A DNA stretch of 64,000 nt, from the NCBI GenBank assembly GCA_905116865.2, contig CAJHNH020002446.1, positions 1-64,000 on the forward strand, written 5' to 3'. The translations under genes and the position numbers were made by a program. Below the pieces are notes generated by a model. The model was not told the DNA's origin, searched no databases, and saw only the letters and a list, made by a program, of their open reading frames with translations. Position 1 is the first letter of the stretch. Each line of letters starts with the position of its first letter. Positions 1 through 12,177 of the stretch are shown one piece after another. The stretch comes from Candidula unifasciata. Taxonomy: Eukaryota; Mollusca; Gastropoda; Stylommatophora; Geomitridae.

Positions 1-1900
1 TCCCTCTCGAAAAGGTCTCTCCCATTTAAAAACCCCCGATGTTTTTTGTAACCGCTCGGCCAACTAACCTCAAACTAAATCCCCAAAATAAATCCCCCCA
101 AATTTTGGGGGCTTTTCCATTTACAGTAAGGGTAGGGATATAAAAATTCACCCAATATGCCGGGGCTTTTCGCCCCCATAAAAGGCATTTCTCGTATAAT
201 CCCGTTTGGCCCCAGGACGGAGGGGCGTGGCCCCCTTTTGCCGGTCTCCCTTTTCCCCTTTCCCTGACAAATTTTCCCAGTAAGCCTTTTTTTACTAGGG
301 GACAATTATGAAGCAGAAAAACGAAACCAGGCGAAAATGATTTTCAAAAAATCAAAAAAAATTCATATAAGTCGCAAAGACCCCTTCCTCAAATAGCGGT
401 CCCCGGGGGGGCTAAAGAGGACAAATTTAGAAAATTTTTTTTTTTCCCTTTTTAAAAATTCCCAAAAAACCCGTATTTAATAAATTTTTCTCACTCGACC
501 CAGCCCAAATTGGGTACCCGGATGGGTGTCCCCGGGAATTTAAAGGCCCGCCGGGGTTTAAACTGACCAAAATTACCCCTCGAGGGGTGAGGGCTGGGGA
601 AAAATATGGCGCTCTTTTTTGTATCCCGATTTCGCCTAAAGGCGTGGAAGGTCTTTTCTTTACTTATTATGAATATTTTTTTTCAGTAATATGGTTTCCC
701 TGCACTTTTTTTTTAAAAGTTTGTCAAAAGACACCTTACTCAATTCTGTACTTTTAAATTTTATTTTAAAAAGACACTTTTATAAAAATAAACGCTCTAA
801 ACCATGTTTAATAGTTTTTTATTTTTTAAATGTGTGGTTTTATTTTTTTTGGGGAAAATTTAGAAAAAAATCAGGGGCCTAATTAAAACAAAAAAGCCTT
901 CACCCTTTTTTTTTTCTTCTGGCGGGTTTTTGTAAAAACAGGGTTATGGGTTTTTGTTAAATGATCTTAATGTTGGAATGGGCTAAACTTCGTTTTGGGC
1001 CTTTGGGGAAAAAATTGTGTTTTTTGTGGAGAGGGGGAGAGAGAAGGGAGGGGGAGGGGAGAGAGAGAGAGAGAGAGAGAGAGGGCAGAGAGAGAGAGAG
1101 AGAGAGGGGAGGAAAAAGAGAGCGGGCGAAAAGTCCCAAAAAAACTTGATGTTTTGAAAAGAGGGAGGGCTGTAACAATTTATATTTAAAAATGGAAAAA
1201 ATTTAGGTCCCTATAATTGCCCTTTTTTTGTCATTGTGAGAAAAGTGCCTAGGGTATGTTTATCCTGGAAATTCCCAAGAAAAAAGTTATGGGGGAAACA
1301 AAACCCTGATTCTTGGGGGAAAGGGTTTTCATGGTGACATGCCATTTGGGGGGGTGTTTGAAAATGAACTCAAAAAAGATGTCGAAGAAATTTCAATTGA
1401 TGCATGATTGCCCACACAGGTTCCCCCCAAAAATACTTGATTGTGGGCGATTTTTCCTTTTTTTTTTTTAAAATTTCAATTTTTTCCCAAAACCTTTTTA
1501 TGAACAAATTTAGCATAGCCCGGGTGTAGGTTTTTTACAGCTTAGAAGGGGAAATTTGAATAAAGGGGGATTGATTTTTTTTTTTTTTTTTTTTTGCATG
1601 GGTTTTTTTTCATAATTTTTCTTTCCCCTTAGGTGTGAAATTTATTCTTCCATCGAAAAACGGTGGCAGGGGTGGTTACAAAGTCGGCTCTCTGGGGGAA
1701 GACCTGGCTTCGCCCCCAAATTAAAGGGGATGAGCCCCCTTTTTGTCTGCCCGCAAACTAAAACACATAACCGCCCAATCCGTTGGGACAGCACTGCCCA
1801 CGTGGCCCTAAACACTTTAGCCCCCCATTTCCCCTACCCCCCCACCCCACCTCCCCCCCCCCCCCCCATCCCTACCCCTTGTCTTTCACCGCCCTAAAAA
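1..1900. other. Homopolymer-rich, probably low-accuracy sequence
   Basis: The first 1.9 kb differs in texture from the rest. It is dense in short runs of A, C, G and T (C run near 1,847-1,868, T run near 1,576-1,595, GA tract 1,028-1,110) and has no convincing reading frame. A recognisable SINE-A copy inside it is distorted mainly by base changes that extend neighbouring runs. This suggests poor consensus at a contig end rather than biology, but extreme natural decay cannot be excluded. Confidence 0.55.
398..668 (+). repeat. SINE-A copy, badly corrupted
   Basis: The order of blocks matches the intact SINE-A copies at 33.6 and 62.2 kb: a damaged head (gcggtcc...ggctaaag), then ctcgacccagcc, tgggtacc, a degraded core, then tatggcgctc and ggcgtggaaggtctttt. 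Differences from the intact copies are mostly conversions into homopolymers. Confidence 0.55.
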
Positions 1901-2465
1901 AAAGGCAGATACAAAATAGTTACAATGATTCTTTTTTGTGATTTTGTAAGTTTTGTTTTGAGGTTTAAAAGTCAAAACGAAGCCTTTCACCCAATGGGTT
2001 TTTGTTGGGGATCCACTGATGGAACGGTTGGTTGTCTTAATTATTCCGAGTTTCAGTTTTTCAACTAAGAAAAAAGAGATGACCAGAAGCATGCTTATCG
2101 TACACCAGTTCTTCAAGTGTGCATGTTCATTTTCTCTAACGAAGAACCCTTAACTGCCTGTATGTATTCGTTGTCTTTAATAAGTCCGTGGTTTTCAGAT
2201 GGGTCCTAAAGTACTTCCTCTGGTTGGCACCTTTCCGTCTTTCCAGACGATAGTGTTAAATTGCAAAGTATTTCACAATCAGTGAAAGGGATTTCAGTAC
2301 TGTTGTTGGCATCACATATATTTTGTGTTGTTTTTTTTTCTCAGACACTCAGCTCGCTTCCTTTCTAAAACCATATTTTCCTTTCTCTGCCTGACTTTTC
2401 TCCTTTGCGCAACGCGGTTCACGGCATTTAGTTTCTACGAATTTACCTCAATACCTGTATCATAC
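1901..2465. other. No feature seen
   Basis: AT-rich sequence without a supported gene or recognisable repeat. The open frames on both strands are short and have no family resemblance. Confidence 0.4.
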
Positions 2466-2790
2466 ATGTCCCGCTTGCATACATGTCGGAGGTTGAGTTG
2501 TCTCGAGGCATGGCATCCGCTTCGAGTGATGGAGGTTCCTGGTTCAAGCCCTGGTGAAGGCTGAGATTTATTCACGTGGATTTATAGTATTTTTACCTGG
2601 TTTCTGGGTAGTAAGATCGGACGCCCGTGTGTAATGTTGCGCACGTAAAAAATCCATTAGCAGTTGGAAATTGAAAATAGTAGCCTAACGGCACTTGAAC
2701 GGGCAAATTTGGAGCCAAAGTATTTCAGGATCCTCGTCGGTGCTACGGATTTCGTTCAATGCGCTGAGATTCTTCGGACACAGGCTTGAA
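2466..2790 (+). repeat. Possible tRNA-headed SINE
   Basis: A B-box-like word (ggttcaagccc) lies near 2,530, within a stretch that could be a tRNA-like head starting near 2,485. A non-coding body follows (gtaatgttgcgcacgtaaaa). No second copy was found in the window, so this rests on the pol III-like box alone. Confidence 0.3.
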
Positions 2791-3239
2791 TAAGAAGTAG
2801 AAGGGAGCACTTATGGATTACTACCCTTGAACCCTGATGTTGATACGTTGTATAAACTATAAACCATGTCCTACTTGCACACGTCTTTGTATCGTACTAG
2901 AGCTGGACCTCTTCTACCCATGTGTAGTTTACCATTGCGGATTTCGTTGGGGCCTCTACCGTCCACCATTCTACGGGTGTTACACAGGGCTGCCAATTGG
3001 ATTTTTTAGAAAAACCCAGCTTTTTTTAACAAAAACCCAAGCAATACATAGACAAAGAACAAGAAAACAAAATAAAAAACCCAGATTGTTAAAATGTACA
3101 AAATTTATAGTTACGAAACGAAACAATTACCACTTTTATATAAGGATATATTTTTTTAAAAACCTAGATTTCCCTAAGGCCTCCGAGAAAAACCCAGATC
3201 TGGGGGTAAAAACCCACCTTACCTGAGATTTGAGAACAA

Positions 3240-5215
3240 CTAGTATTGTAATACCTGCAATTTCGAGTACAATAATGCCAAATATTCTTCTTAGATATGG
3301 CGTGTGAAAGCTAAGCCGTTTCTCCTGATGCGAATAAGTTGACCAAGTTTAACTTCCGTAAAGAAGAGTGCTGAAAGCACAGCCCGAAGTTCTGTTCCTC
3401 TAAACTATTTTTGTTAAACTGCTTATTGTTGTTGCTGTCTCACCTTTCCTGGTGTTGATTTCGTGGTCCAGCGATAGTTTGTTATCCACTGTGGGCTCCA
3501 AATATGTAAAATGGTCTACTGTCTCCAGCTCTTCGTTTTCAATATAGACTGCAAGTCTATCATTAACATCTTGCAAAATAACATTTGTCTTCTTTTTGCT
3601 GATTGTTAGTACTTACCCAAATTCACAGCATGCATAAGCAAATACAGGTAGTAAAAAAGCAGCTCCTCCTTTGAGTGGGTTCTAATTGCTGCATCATCTG
3701 CAAACAGCAGCATTCTGATAAGTACCTTCCTTATCCTGATTTTGGCTTTCAGCCTACGAGCATTTCAGAGGCTGTTGTCAGATTGAGAACAGATGAATTT
3801 ACCACCTCCTGATCTTGAAAGACATATTTCAAGAAGAGTGAGAAGTATATTCTAAAGAGGGTAGGAGTAAGCAAACATCTCTGCTTTACTCCATTCTTGA
3901 TTACACACTCCTCCGATGCTACATTGTCAAAGGTGATTGTACCTTTCATACTGTGTGGAACGACTCAGTATAATGCTCTGTAGGGTTGGTGGACACCCGG
4001 TCTTCTTGACCGTCTTGAACAGACATTAAGATTAACCAATAAAATAAATGTAGAGATGTTGATTTTGTTCAAATAATGTTTTTACAACTGTTGTAATAAG
4101 AATATCATATCAATGGCAGACTGTTCCCACAAAAGCCACACTGTCTTCGAATAGCAATTCTGGCAAGTACTTTTGCAACAGTGCTATACCCCTGTACGTT
4201 CTGCAGACGGTCAAAAACAATATCTCCAATAACACTATTTATTGGCGCACTTTTCTTAATAGTTGGGCCTATGGCCTTCTTTAACCCCCTCATACATGTC
4301 TCTATTATTCCCACTGCTGTTCGCATTGCGAATGATATTGCAAAATTGGATCCAGTTGTCACTGGCACACTGTCTAGCTACCTTTTGCAAATAAATTACT
4401 TCTATCTTCTCATAATCCACTCAGTCTTTCTTCTTGTTCTTTCCTTATTTCTGAGGAGGATTAACGTTTCCAATCTAAAGCTTGGAGTCTCTGGCTATTT
4501 GCTTCAAACCAGCCCTTACCTCTATGTTCTCTAATCCCAGTTGTTTCAGTCAAATTCATGTAGCAACTATGGAATAGTCAGTGTCACTGTCAGCACTATG
4601 GTAGCTGCGAGTTAGTGATACATAGTTTATGTACTGTCTCCATGTGATAATAAAGTACCAGCTGCCAATCTTGGATGCTGTCATTACACTGATCTTGAGT
4701 TTTTTTAAAGAAATGTATGATGCACAGAATACATTCATTAAATTTTCCAAGGCAAATTGGCCACGAGTTTGAGTCCAAAACTACGCGAGCATTAAAAACA
4801 CCAAGTACATAGATGCCATCTTATTTAGGAATTGCTTTCACTGCATTATCCAGTTCCACATAAAAAGAATCCTTTGTGTCCTCAGCTGACATTAGTACAG
4901 GCGCATATGCAGTAACAAGGCCTAAAACCGCCTGAGGTAGACAATCGCAGGGATCATATTGTGTTAGTTCCTCCAGCTGGTCACCCAACTGATCCCTACT
5001 GTGAATTCTTTACTGTAAATCTCTCTCTATACTTCCAGATTTCTTTCTGGCCTCTGCTTTTCCGCCCGAAGCTCTTGCACAATGTCGAATGTCAGTTAAG
5101 CATTTGCTGCCCAGTATTTGGCGTTAACAGAAGACAGATAGTGCAGGTTACTGGTATACAAGTAGCTCGGTCAAATCTGTTCAAAATCCGAGACAAGGAC
5201 GTAGAAAATACATAA
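3240..5215 (-). pseudogene. Degenerate RTE-type LINE (endonuclease + reverse transcriptase)
   Basis: Read on the minus strand, fragments of an apurinic endonuclease come first. Around 4,925-4,840 it reads TAYAPVLMSAEDTKDSFY, then LGVFNAR near 4,790, where the family has LGDFNAR, so a catalytic Asp is replaced by Val. SYHSADSDTDYSIV lies near 4,590, where the family usually has DHS, so the final catalytic His is Tyr. Reverse transcriptase pieces follow: AKVLARI and QCGF near 4,120-4,190, GVKQRCLLTPTLF near 3,890, and the catalytic LLFADDAAI near 3,695. A C-terminal stretch around 3,400-3,550 reads ETVDHFTYL and LSLDHEINTR. Many stops and frameshifts, including a stop just before the LGVFNAR block, show it is dead. 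The order matches RTE-clade elements, which nick target DNA and reverse transcribe their RNA at the nick. Confidence 0.82.
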
Positions 5216-5374
5216 TCAGGACCATGCAAATGTACCTGGCAATAAACAGTACATGCCTGTCGATCGTGTTGTTATTTCAGTGTCAACAAGCGTTGTTCAT
5301 TCTTTCCTGTGCAAGTTTTGGTTTCATCCCAACGTCTATGTTTTAATATTAGATGTGTAACTAATAAACAAACA

Positions 5375-5520
5375 GACAATGTATTGATCGGCCCTCATAG
5401 AAAGAAGTAGAAAAATAGCAGGACACACTAGACAACATAAAACTCGAAAGCCATATTAACCCTGAAGGGAAGCGAACCTGTTACCTCCAGATAGGCTGTG
5501 CGCCTTACTATGGAAAAAAG
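5375..5520 (-). repeat. SINE-G copy 1 (tRNA-like head)
   Basis: About 145 bp match 22,515-22,660 in the same orientation: acaatgtattga, then actagacaacataaaa, then a reverse-strand head. In the head a B-box-like gattcgattccc is better preserved in the second copy. Two copies with a tRNA-like end indicate a SINE family. Confidence 0.55.
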
Positions 5521-5735
5521 TTTACTAAGAACATGACCAGCTACGCCTAATGTAGACCTAAACTATAAATTGACATTTGGACATATGGCGGAAACAGACA
5601 GTTATTTTGTGATTTTGCAATAACCACGAAACCCGTGTAAGTCGGTGCTAGGATGAATACAACTTTAGCAATGTGGGCCTCTTCGTGGATTCAGTATAGT
5701 GCTTGTATAGTGTAAAGTGCGAGTGAACTGATAAG

Positions 5736-6166
<431 letters not shown>

Positions 6167-6269
6167 TGATAAATTGAGTTTAGACAGCACTAGGAACTAT
6201 ATGCAGTGCATTGCTCACAGAAAAATGCTGAATTTTGTGTGATTTTGAATTTTATGTTTAATTTGTAAT

Positions 6270-6735
6270 TAAGAATCAACATCACAGCACTCGGGACATT
6301 TCCATATTCAATCCCTTCCCATCTTCAGCAGCAAGCACAAAGTTCCAATTCCAGTGGGTTCAGCAGCAGTCTGTTTGTATATCCGTCTCCCTATACCCTT
6401 GATCGCTTTTCGTCGACCCGAGATCCCTGGTCACGCCTCGTAGTACCATTCTTTTCAGCCTAGGATGATCCATCCGTGCTTCTGCAAAGTTTCCTTGACA
6501 CCTAAGGGCCCTTACAACGTCTACCTTGTCATGCATCCGTTCACCACCAAGTTGTGCAGAATCAGAAAGTCTATTTGCTTGTCCATGTCCTAATAGACTG
6601 GCATACCTTAGGGAAAATATCCAAAGAAAGCTAACTACCTGAGACCTCTGAAGCGATGCTTGACACTCTTCACGAAGCATACTGGTCTCCACCTTTCTCA
6701 AAATGTGAGTCGGTTACAATTACGACATGTGTGTA
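6270..6735 (-). pseudogene. RNH-LINE 3' fragment
   Basis: On the minus strand this continues an RNase H domain and the downstream tail: LRKVETSMLREE, then GHGQANRLSDSAQLG, then VTRDLG. The same blocks occur on the plus strand at 31,275-31,735 (LRKIRTGML, GNDQADRLAGSAQLG, VTRGSG). The 3' end (cttcagcagc...agaatcaacatcacagc) also matches 52,380-52,440. It is frameshifted and lacks the reverse transcriptase. Confidence 0.7.
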
Positions 6736-6892
6736 CAGCAGATTCTCAAGCTAGCGACAGGTTGCAATTACTTCCTCTATCTCTAACTAGATGTTGTCGT
6801 GGCATGCGCCAGGCTTTGTTGCTCTAAGCGACGTTCATTCACTTTTGCTATGAACTCCCGTGAGCTTCGTCTGCCCCTCAACACACAGTCAT

Positions 6893-7112
6893 GCCCGGCT
6901 CTCTAGCGGAATTGGCTAAACCGGATTTCGCGGAGACCGGGTGACGTACTCCTTGTGGTCCGGGTTCAATCCCGGGGGTAGGCAGGAAAGCCACATTTTC
7001 TCCCAGATTTACGGTATTTACAATGGAATCAAGGCCGAAAGGTTGCGATATCCATAATACCGAGCCTAAGGGTTAACAACTCATGGCTTCTGGATACTAA
7101 AACAAACAAACA
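6893..7112 (+). repeat. SINE-B, full length, with 13-bp target duplication
   Basis: A 220-bp element with a tRNA-like head: A-box-like region tagcggaattgg and B box gggttcaatccc. The body contains cagatttacggtatttac and gaaaggttgcgatatcc, and the tail is aacaaacaaacaaac. It is flanked by the exact direct repeat aacacacagtcat at 6,880-6,892 and 7,113-7,125. Tail and duplication are hallmarks of LINE-mediated insertion. Other copies lie at 12.9-13.3, 28.0 and 56.4 kb. Confidence 0.88.
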
Positions 7113-7125
7113 AACACACAGTCAT

Positions 7126-8860
7126 CTGTGAAAATTATCACATCACCTGGGCGAGAATTGTCATGAAAAAATTGTTGCACTTCTGCAGAACCCGTTGGCC
7201 AGTCCCTGCACTCACGACCTAGTGTGATCAGAACCCTACACGAGTCTGACTTTTGCTAAAACATTCTGACTCACTCCTCTTCCCACCCAATGTATCATGT
7301 CAACGTACATGTTTAATTGTGTCTTCAGATTGCGCCGACCAAGACCTTCCTCTTTTTAGTCTGCAACCATTAGCTCTAAGGCTTCTTGTAGAATGTGTTG
7401 TTTATCTTCGGCTACACTGAGATATGACATTGCTTGCAGCCTTTTGAGCCTATCTGTAATAGTCAGCAGTGTCTGTATATTGATTTTATGTAATATTATA
7501 TTAACTGTTAATTTCATTAATCTGAGAAACTCCCAAAACTGCTTCTGTGAGGCAAATATAGTAAGTCTTATTGTACAGATTCTTTGTACTTTTTTGTTGT
7601 TGCCGTATTTGGAATCAGACAGTCTATCTTTGAACTAGCAATTTCTCCTTAGCTGGTGGCTATGAGACAGCCTTGGCTTAGTTATATGGGCTCTTCGATT
7701 AGAAAGAAATCTGCAAGGAAACTAAGAGTTATTGATTGAAGCACTTCTAATAAAACTCAGTGGGTGATAAAGCATTGCGTTCACAGCTGGTTCAAGTAGT
7801 CCTGCTTCAATGCACTATAATGATGGTTTCCATATTTACATATGAAAGCAATGTGTGTATGTGTGGGGGGGGGGGGGGGGGGGGGAGTGGAGGGGGGAGT
7901 AGTATAGACACTGGATTCTTAGATACTGGATCGAACATCTAGACCTCTTGGACAAAAGTAAAAACTCGAAGAAGCCAACTGCACTTTGTACTATTTAAAA
8001 ATCACAGGGCATGCTGAATGGGGTGGTGCCTAAGAAACATTTTAAACTGAGGTAAGGTACTCACAAGATAAATGTTTGTAGGGTGTGTTTTTCTAGATTT
8101 CACACTTTTGTTTCCCTGCTGACACTACTGAGTACGTGGGCTGTTCTATAAATGTCCTTGTGTGGTCTATGTATGGAGACTGTAGCACTAGCAGATTTAA
8201 TTGTTTGCAATAAAAATAACACTTTATAAACAAAACTAATCTCACTAAGTTTGCTATCTGTAAATGTAGAACACTAAAGCAAACGCCAGAGCAAATCCAT
8301 CATGATCTTTCTTCTTTGATCACATCGTCACTTCAGGATTCCTTTTCATGGCTTTTGATGGCCTGCAGTGTTACGCCACTTTATACGGCGCACATAATCT
8401 AGTCACAATTATAACCTAAAGCGTTTCCTTCGGTAATGCTGGTTGACCGTGACGAATTTTTAGTTTCAGCAAAGCACTTACCTGCCTACAGATCAGTGAG
8501 CTTGAGGTCTTGGCCTGTGGGGATCGATCAAACGATAAGTTAGACTTCTCTGAGGAGCTACCTAAATGTTAACCATGCTATCTTGAAATGTAAAGATCTT
8601 AATCCGGACGGCAGAACCACATCTTAGAACCAAGATACCCAGTTTAACCTCCCAAGAAATTATAATTAGGGCACTTGTAATGGTAACACCAGCCAGGTGT
8701 AACCTACAGTCAGTCTATCGCGGGTAAGGACGTTCTCTGACGCCCCAAATTTTCTCTTGTTAGGATGCTCCTGTGGGCCAGATTTTTGCTTTTTTACAGG
8801 CGAAGCAAAAGCATTAAACAGACCACGGCAGTCACATCTGACTCAAACTGACTTTAAGCC
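7126..8860. other. No gene seen; contains a G tract
   Basis: Apparently unique AT-rich DNA with only short spurious frames. A run of about 20 G followed by gtggagggggg sits at 7,863-7,900. Confidence 0.4.
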
Positions 8861-8861
8861 A

Positions 8862-9095
8862 GGGTTGTGCAGTGGCTAGAAGATAGACCTAGAGTCATGG
8901 TTTAGAATATCCATAGAAGCTTACAGTCGACCCAGACGTTCAGGTCGACCCAGACAAAACAGATACCAGGAAATGACCTTAGAAGTAAAAGCATAAAACT
9001 GCTCACATCATTAATCGAGTGCTGATTGGTTTATATTAACATGTATCCATACGTCTGGAGCGCTGTTTTGGTTGAAAGGGTCACAGTATCTGTTT
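8862..9095 (+). repeat. Old SINE-D-like copy
   Basis: Head-like gtgcagtggctagaaga, then gtcgacccagac, ataccagga, and gagtgctgattggttta near 9,015-9,035. These follow the SINE-D order seen at 11.4 kb but are heavily diverged. Confidence 0.45.
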
Positions 9096-9577
9096 GCAAT
9101 TTGCATGGTATTTTAAACGTATTATATATTCATTTATCATTAAGGACAGGACAATTATTATTAAGCTCTTATGCTACTTGAGACCCTCCCTGGGGTTAGA
9201 AAATCGGAACTCCAATATTTGTCATTAATCCGCTCCTCGAGAGAAAATGAATATTATAAAGGATGAATATTAAACTCGTTTCTCCCGTAGGAATTAACCA
9301 AAAATAATTTAATTCCTTTCTCAGCACTGAATTTTGTTTATCCATTCTATAGGGAGCAAAACAAAATTTTCACTCGAAAATCGATTTCAGAGACAACTGC
9401 AAAATACATTTCACTTGTTATTAAATATTAACTATAGCACTTATTAATGCGTTTTCATCTTGACAGAGATTATGTAAATATAATGTAGGCCTGATTTTTA
9501 AAAAAAAAAAAGTACTTTTCAAGTTCCTTTTGGCAGGGAAAACAAACACAATGGCTATTGTTTGGAAAGAGATTTAC

Positions 9578-9737
9578 CTTCCATTAATGACATCAAGTAA
9601 TTTTCGATGATTAAAACTTGCACTTTTGTCCAAATGGTCAGCCGTCCCTTAATTTCAGGTTTGGGAACCGGCCCATCATTTTCATTTTTCTTTTCATCAT
9701 CACTTGCCGGCCACGTCAGACGAGAAGTGAATATTGA
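9578..9737 (-). CDS. Tentative host exon, product unknown
   Basis: A 160-bp minus-strand stretch is bounded by an AG acceptor (9,738-9,739) and a good donor, AAG followed by GTAAAT (9,577 down). Read in one frame it gives charged, protein-like sequence (ASDDEKKNENDG, then PEIKGRLTIWTKVQ, then IENYLMSLMEG) with no low-complexity pattern. No family is recognised and no neighbouring exon was found. The extended open frame upstream runs into a CA-rich tract and should not be believed. Confidence 0.22.
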
Positions 9738-10033
9738 CTTTTCGGACGAATATAAAACAAGAATGTCAACGAAATAACAAGACGAATTTCCTAAAAGCCG
9801 AATATTGGCTTGGACAAACATTTGGGTTCCACTGTAAAAAAAAAACCATACGCACACATAGACACACACACACATACACACAGACGAACAGAACGGACGG
9901 ACTAACAACTTTATAAATCTATGGTCGTGTTTCATTTTATTTCTACTTAGGGGAAAGGTTTCCCTAAACAGAAACATTGTGTCCTGTATATTAGTACTAG
10001 ATGTCTTTAAACAGCCATTTTCCAACATGGATG

Positions 10034-10050
10034 CTATGTTATATATATAT

Positions 10051-10108
<58 letters not shown>

Positions 10109-10202
10109 TGTGGGTTGTGGGTGGGTGGGTGGGTGTGGGTGTGGGGTGGGGTGGGTGGGGTGGGGGTGGGGTGGGGTGGTGGTGGGGGGTGGGTGGGTGG
10201 GT

Positions 10203-10285
<83 letters not shown>
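10034..10285. repeat. Compound (TA)n(GT)n G-rich (GT)n microsatellite
   Basis: Tracts of TA (10,038-10,072), GT (10,072-10,103), a G-rich GGTGGG block (10,104-10,207) and again GT (to 10,285). The G-rich centre includes four consecutive GGGT units at about 10,189-10,207. Val/Cys/Gly and His/Thr frames here are artefacts. Confidence 0.95.
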
Positions 10286-10287
<2 letters not shown>

Positions 10288-10383
10288 GCCTGTTGTGTTT
10301 CACCATTGTTCAAGAGTATGTAATTTTATTCACGCTAAAACATAATTCACTGTTACGGGGGCTACAACTGTTGCAAAATTACC

Positions 10384-10384
10384 G

Positions 10385-10419
<35 letters not shown>

Positions 10420-10420
10420 A
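10384..10420. repeat. Poly-C tract
   Basis: About 36 consecutive C, about 100 bp beyond the GT microsatellite. Its true length is uncertain in any assembly. Confidence 0.9.
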
Positions 10421-10529
10421 CCCCAAGTCAAATCAGTGAACATTTATAGCAGCACAGTGAGAAGAGAGCTAGACAGCGACGTTGAAAAGATGCGGAGGAT
10501 TCTGGGAGACCTGCATACGATAGCGAAGG

Positions 10530-10680
10530 ATAGATCTTATATCCGTATCATGGCATTTCCGGTCTTTTCACTGTTGTTAAAAGTGATTCATAGTTGACAA
10601 TGTGTTGGGTGATGATATGTGAAACTGTATTATTTGTAATATTGCCTCTGTATGACATACCAATATTTTTCGTCTCACAG
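10530..10680 (+). repeat. Repeat H copy 1
   Basis: Shares ccgtatcatggc, gttgttaaaag, catagttga-aatgtgtt and tgtgacataccaa-type blocks with 12,178-12,345 in the same orientation. Only two copies are visible; class unknown. Confidence 0.5.
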
Positions 10681-11062
10681 ACACAAGGCCATCCCTAGGA
10701 TCTGGTTAAATATACAAGTAAATAGAATATGGGAAAATAGAAATGTATCTTATAGACAAAACATGGAATACACATTTTGCTATGTCAGTAATTATTTAAA
10801 TGATGACATAGGTTGCCCCCACCCACTCCCTCACTCAACCGCCAGCCCCCAAAAAGGAAATCTAATTTGTGTGCACTGTCTCGGGCTTATCAATTATTCA
10901 ATGATGTCTGCAAAGTCTGCGGACAGTTAACTGGCTTTAGGGCAGGTTAATGGAACTAATTGTAGGACATATACACACTTATGCGTCGCCAGGACAGTCT
11001 GAGTTTCGAATTCCATCGAATTGGATCTGAAAGAAAGAAAAAATATACTTTAGCTCCTAGAT
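10681..11062. other. No feature seen
   Basis: Short open frames only, with nothing recognised. Confidence 0.4.
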
Positions 11063-11262
11063 TCTCTTCTTCTTCTTCAGGTCTTCTAGCTCCCAATGGA
11101 GCATAGACCCTCAACTAACTCACGCCAACCTTTCCATCCTTCGCTATCTCATGCAGCTCTCCCCACATCCTGCTCAATTTTTCAACTTCGTTCTCTAGCT
11201 CTCTTCTCCCTGTGTTGTCTTCCTTTGTTTCTATAGTCTTGTTGGCCCAGCCTTAAATATGT
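11063..11262 (-). repeat. LINE-a 3' end fragment
   Basis: Starts with cttcttcttcttc, the complement of a (GAA)n end, and continues ctcccaatggagcatag...tcgctatctcatgcagctc. This matches the 3' end of the longer LINE-a copy at 17.8 kb. It holds only the end of the reading frame and the 3' tail. Confidence 0.75.
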
Positions 11263-11365
11263 GCCAGGGATTGTCCTGGAAATGTAAGGCGATCGTCCTT
11301 GACCTCATTGCCTCCCTCATCGAGCACCCATTGGTCAACACAAATTATTGTTCAGTACCATAAAG

Positions 11366-11632
11366 AGCTGCAGTGGTGTAGCGGCTAGAAGCTCGCCTGC
11401 GGATCGCATGGTAGTGGGTTCGGGTCCTAACGGAGCCGGAATTGTGTTTTAAACTGACCTTGGCTTCCAGGTTGAGTCAGCCTTGAGTGGGTACTAGATA
11501 CAGTCGTGGAAAGTACAGACGGCCTGTGTGTTGATGACCACCTCATTAATCAAGTGCCGATTGGTCTATTAAATATACGTCTAGCCCTATATGCCCAAGA
11601 TGCTTAAAGGCTGGATGGCGTTAAAAAAAAAA
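11366..11632 (+). repeat. SINE-D (tRNA head + body shared with SINE-A)
   Basis: The head carries A-box-like gtggtgtagcggctag and B box gggttcgggtcc. The body follows: ggttgagtcagcc, gggtac, gaaagtacagacggcc, tgatgaccac, gattggtctatt, tatgccc. It ends in an A-rich tail. The body is collinear with SINE-A at 33.6 kb although the heads differ. Confidence 0.72.
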
Positions 11633-11734
11633 GATTTTTTGCTACTAATTTAGTACACTGGTCACTCTTATGACAACGTACGTTTGTATAGAGTTTAGGA
11701 AAAGATCATTCTCATTTCTCTTGGACTGCCTGTG

Positions 11735-11990
11735 AGGGTCCCGGGGCTCTTTTCTAGAGAACAAAGAATAGATCCACTGCCGTAACACAAGCATGTCGCA
11801 TGAGGCAACTAATTAGGGATGTTTAGTGCATCTGCATGAGAGGCGAGGAGCCAGCAATCTAAATAAGTCAGATCTGTAAAACGGATGTGCACGAAATACT
11901 CAAGCTCTGGATTAAAACGAATGTCCTGGAGTGAGCGACTTATCGGAACTCTCAGCCGGAGTCTACAGCCTCTGAATGGCTAAGACAAAG
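11735..11990 (+). repeat. Repeat F copy
   Basis: Shares atctgcatgagaggcgaggag, agtcagatctgtaaaacgga, tgtgcacg and a 3' end before gaag-type triplets with copies at 52.97, 58.7, 59.97, 60.4 and 63.9 kb. Non-coding; class unknown, SINE-like size. Confidence 0.65.
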
Positions 11991-12177
11991 ACATTAGCGG
12001 AAGGGGGGGGGGGGAGGGGGGGAACACACTGGCGAGCTGCAACATCGAAGACGTTAGGGCCTCTCTCACCTAGCAAGATCACAAAGATTCCCTCAAAGTC
12101 AGCCAAATTTAGTCGCCTGGTCTTTCTTGGCCATTATCGACTCTTTTCTGTACCAAGCCCTTTGGTATCGTTTTGGT

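Noticed and set aside
2837..3226. 129-codon plus-strand frame
   Set aside because: No family resemblance, the 3' half is Lys/Asn-rich translation of AT-rich DNA, and no splice or start support.
9979..10345. Val/Cys/Gly-rich and His/Thr/Pro-rich frames
   Set aside because: Products of the compound GT microsatellite.
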